Shown: positions 50,798 through 52,456 of the stretch, in pieces
How the letters are laid out: each line of letters opens with the position of its first letter
Numbering within the stretch: position 1 is the first letter of the stretch
Assembly (NCBI GenBank): GCA_019359245.1
Contig: JAHHHR010000054.1
Coordinates: 1-52,456, forward strand
Direction of reading: 5' to 3'
DNA length: 52,456 nucleotides
Source: Nostoc desertorum CM1-VF14
Lineage (GTDB): Bacteria > Cyanobacteriota > Cyanobacteriia > Cyanobacteriales > Nostocaceae
Translations under genes and position numbers: made by a program
Notes under the pieces: generated by a model
Databases searched by the model: none
What the model saw: the letters and a program-made list of their open reading frames with translations, nothing else
Told to the model about the DNA's origin: nothing

Positions 50798-52456
50798 TTG
50801 TCCGATAGAACTATCATGGGATAAAAAGCTTCCGTACTATTGACCCTGATGATTTCAATAGGATATTTAAAGCGAACAATGAACGGGTCAACCGCTGATG
50901 ATTGAATCCTGCCTACTAAACGTGTGGTGATATTGGCAAATATCTTCTGTGCAGCTTTGCTCTGATATATAGTCTCTGGTTCTTGAGCCGAGATGATGAC
51001 GCGGATACCAGACTTAGCACCATTGGCACACAATCGCCCAATTAACTCAGCTATCGCATCAAATTGGAATAAAATTGGTGCTTCATCAAGGAAGAATATC
51101 GAAGCTTTTGATGATAATGCGCGACGTAATGCAGCAGCATAAGCACTAAGAGCGAGTATGGCAGCATCAGCTTCACTCGATAAATTACGTAAAGCGAATA
51201 CTAACAATTTGGCATTAGTTCTAAAACTGGATGGGCGTGAGATGGATTGCCCGACCCTGGTACTCAACCAATAATTTATTCTCAGCCTGATTTGCTCTAA
51301 GGCTTCGGAAATCTCTTGACTCTTACTAGCAATAGAATCTAATTGTATGAAAGCTGGAGAACAAAAATTATAAAAATCTTTGAGCGTCGGAGTTTCGCTC
51401 CAATATTGAGTCCCAAATCCAAAATGTATTGCTGACTTGTAGCGTGATTTAATTTCATCATCATTAAAAAATGTTTTTAAAGCTAAAGCAATGATTGACT
51501 CAATATTGGTGGTAATCGTTGGGCTGACACCAATCATGCTCGTCCCTATTACCATTGTCATCAGCACTGATTTGAGAAATTCCTTAAAATCGTTCAATCG
51601 CTCATTTCTCAGTTCTGAATCCAGAGAGCGCAAATCAGGAAGTTCAAAGAGATTGTTTGATTCAGAGGAAATATCGAAGTATGCCCCTTCCTCACCCAGC
51701 AGATTTGTGTAGTCGGTGAATGTAGAAGTACCGTCTGGTTTAGGATAATCTAGTGCTACTACCGGAATATCTTGTGCAAGTGCCGGGGTAAGAATACCTG
51801 CCACCAGCACAGATTTACCTGAACGAGTTGCGCCGAAGACTGCCAAATTCTTATGATTCTGGTACAAGTCTAGATGTACTGGTGTGCCGCCTTCTTCTGC
51901 AATCAACTCAAAGCCAGTGCGATCGCCTGTGGCAGTCCTGATCAATGGCATCAGCCCTGGCGCTTCCGAACTAAAATATGGCAGTCGGCGGTTAAAAGGC
52001 TTGGTTAACAACGGCTCCCAAACAAATGGGCAACACTGCAACCATGTCTTCCAAGCGTATTCTATCTCCCGATCTACTACTGCCGGACGCAAGAAATAGC
52101 TGGCAAGGTAACGGCAAGCCTCATCTAATTCTCTTGTACTCTTGCGGTGGACGAGAAAAGCAACTGCGGTATGCACTACTACACTACCTTTATATATTGT
52201 CTTCTGCGCCTCTACCGCTTCTTCAATATTCATCCCCGATTTGACATCAATATTTCCTTTATCTGTAGATAAAGAAGTGCTGGTAATTGATTGCTTGGTA
52301 ATGCGTTGAAGATTTGTTTTAGAAATAGCTTGATTTGCCTTTGTTACCTGACAAATAATTTCTGTATCATAAATACTATCTCTAGAGATTAATTCCCATA
52401 GATATCGCAGTTGGGCTTGTTCGTCATACCACCCCCCTGGCTTTTGGCTGAAGTTG
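50758..52456 (-). CDS. virB4: VirB4/TraC-type conjugation ATPase (5' end outside the window)
   Basis: The frame is open from the right edge to a stop at 50758. An internal ATG at 52233 exists, but 74 codons upstream stay open (FSQKPGGWYDEQAQLRYLWELI ...), so the true start lies beyond the window. Walker A GATRSGKSVL, Walker B SIFFLDEAPIL, and GIRVIISAQEPETI with NITTRLVGR are as in VirB4/TraC ATPases. This enzyme energises assembly of the type IV secretion channel. Confidence 0.85.
   Translation of the reverse strand, partial: NFSQKPGGWYDEQAQLRYLWELISRDSIYDTEIICQVTKANQAISKTNLQRITKQSITSTSLSTDKGNIDVKSGMNIEEAVEAQKTIYKGSVVVHTAVAFLVHRKSTRELDEACRYLASYFLRPAVVDREIEYAWKTWLQCCPFVWEPLLTKPFNRRLPYFSSEAPGLMPLIRTATGDRTGFELIAEEGGTPVHLDLYQNHKNLAVFGATRSGKSVLVAGILTPALAQDIPVVALDYPKPDGTSTFTDYTNLLGEEGAYFDISSESNNLFELPDLRSLDSELRNERLNDFKEFLKSVLMTMVIGTSMIGVSPTITTNIESIIALALKTFFNDDEIKSRYKSAIHFGFGTQYWSETPTLKDFYNFCSPAFIQLDSIASKSQEISEALEQIRLRINYWLSTRVGQSISRPSSFRTNAKLLVFALRNLSSEADAAILALSAYAAALRRALSSKASIFFLDEAPILFQFDAIAELIGRLCANGAKSGIRVIISAQEPETIYQSKAAQKIFANITTRLVGRIQSSAVDPFIVRFKYPIEIIRVNSTEAFYPMIVLSDNWVRLTQLLRLIN

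Noticed and set aside
1..52456. tRNA, rRNA, group II intron or integrase attachment site
   Set aside because: No cloverleaf, rRNA segment, reverse transcriptase motif or tyrosine recombinase was found by reading both strands. Small RNAs cannot be excluded without computation.

Overview
The window looks like part of a large conjugative plasmid, or a similar mobile replicon, of a filamentous heterocyst-forming cyanobacterium of the Nostoc/Anabaena type. Support comes from the HIP1 octamer GCGATCGC (for example 7319-7326, 17211-17218, 27561-27568, 31244-31251), heptameric short tandem repeats, cyanobacterial group 2 sigma factors, RTX repeat proteins, a bacterial animal-type heme peroxidase, a MOBV relaxase with a C-terminal Toprim-like region, and a type IV secretion cluster. 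No rRNA, tRNA or CRISPR array was seen. All family assignments come from reading motifs by eye; no database was searched.

Layout. 1-4020 is decayed accessory DNA: two IS630-type transposase tails, a truncated gene, an IS4-type transposase head, and a glutamine synthetase fragment fused in frame to an RTX repeat protein. 4280-7296 carries an animal-heme-peroxidase homologue and a second RTX protein. 7673-11276 (minus) holds a small zinc-ribbon protein, a group 2 sigma factor and a RecD2-like helicase. 11685-13381 is parA-parB, followed by a decayed sigma-factor paralogue of the same length as the intact one. 14583-16230 is an actin-like ParM gene with a ribbon-helix-helix partner and an upstream array of G4/C4 inverted motifs.

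16361-23129 (minus) is dominated by a 1600-residue protein with the hallmarks of a two-barrel RNA polymerase of the QDE-1/YonO/cellular RdRP class: a lysine motif in an upstream barrel-like region, an RSP motif, the catalytic signature DYDGD, and a conserved segment after it. Downstream lie a TPR gene split by a roughly 100-bp MITE and a membrane protein. Opposite it, across a short palindrome, is an unknown 176-residue gene.

24605-28300 (minus) has a second actin-like segregation ATPase, an acidic partner gene, an AIPR-family (abortive-infection-type) protein and a small protein, preceded at 28521-28663 by 11-bp direct repeats arranged like the parC centromere of plasmid R1. 28848-35802 (plus) has the MOBV relaxase, a Ycf46-like AAA+ ATPase, a DUF192 protein, a BRO-N-like protein, two ParA-like P-loop proteins and a membrane protein. 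35892-37782 is a divergent two-component pair plus a small membrane protein. 37779 to the end (minus) holds a TOPRIM/DUF3854 protein and a conjugation cluster: a relaxase-like ORF, VirD4, an envelope protein, VirB9-, VirB10-, VirB8- and VirB6-like proteins, a possible VirB5, and VirB4 running off the right edge.

Together the genes describe a self-transmissible plasmid with three separate segregation modules, its own sigma factor and what looks like an unusual single-chain RNA polymerase. The polymerase-like protein and the R1-like partition cassette are the observations most worth following up.
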